Of a stretch of 14,398 nt of DNA, positions 14,398-14,398 are shown one piece after another; within the stretch, counting starts at the first letter, position 1; the number at the start of each line of letters is the position of its first letter. Origin of the DNA: CAYGZM01 sp964354365 (lineage in GTDB: Bacteria > Planctomycetota > Phycisphaerae > Sedimentisphaerales > Anaerobacaceae). Position numbers and translations under genes: made by a program. The notes under the pieces were generated by a model. It saw nothing but the letters and a program-made list of their open reading frames with translations. It did no database searches and had not been told where the DNA came from. Where the stretch lies: the NCBI GenBank assembly GCA_964354365.1, contig CAYGZM010000096.1, positions 1 to 14,398 of the forward strand. Reading direction: 5' to 3'.

Positions 14398-14398
14398 C

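Overview
The window looks like chromosomal DNA from a planctomycete, most likely class Phycisphaerae. This rests on family knowledge and not on a search. The indicators are a giant secreted LamG/beta-helix protein with a single dockerin-like calcium loop followed by 'EEWL', a second gene at the right edge ending in 'WLEENEWP', an ECF-type sigma factor carrying a long membrane and C-terminal extension, and a secreted HEAT-repeat protein. All genes are on the + strand except a fragment at the extreme right edge. The sequence is moderately GC-rich, with gene-sparse gaps of up to about 450 bases.

Layout. (1) 2-310: the 3' end of an EamA/DMT transporter. (2) 313-491: a ~179-bp fold-back repeat with inverted ends, inserted at that gene's stop codon. 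(3) 740-6806: a two-gene unit with a 43-base gap, encoding a sigma factor fused to membrane segments and a large C-terminal domain, then a 1377-residue surface/secreted protein with four LamG domains, a split beta-helix, a dockerin-like loop and an FN3-like end. The first two LamG domains are a 669-bp tandem duplication whose first 500 bp are identical. (4) 6819-6996: a second copy of the fold-back repeat, in the same orientation, again just after a stop codon and flanked by a perfect 13-bp direct repeat. (5) 7254-9047: a secreted HEAT-repeat protein behind a near-consensus sigma-70 promoter. (6) 9227-9743: a patch of decayed defence-type genes: an N-terminal scrap resembling HsdR_N-type restriction proteins, an intact MNT nucleotidyltransferase (antitoxin type), and a 31-codon stub where a HEPN toxin would be expected, closed by an intrinsic terminator. 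(7) 9902-14141: a tight three-gene operon with 11- and 17-base gaps: AGE-family sugar 2-epimerase, deoxyhypusine-synthase-like protein, and a PfkB sugar kinase fused to a HAD phosphatase. (8) 14253-14397: on the - strand, two hairpins (one a good terminator) and the last 12 codons of another gene.

How the genes may work together. The sigma factor could sense an envelope signal through its extracytoplasmic half and drive genes such as the adjacent LamG protein; this is inference from adjacency. The 9902-14141 operon is the most system-like part. An epimerase, a kinase and a phosphatase in one transcript suggest a sugar-phosphate route, possibly kinase-then-phosphatase logic like that of ADP-heptose synthesis, with a deoxyhypusine-synthase-fold protein of unknown role embedded in it. 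The two fold-back repeats look like non-autonomous mobile elements with a preference for gene 3' ends.
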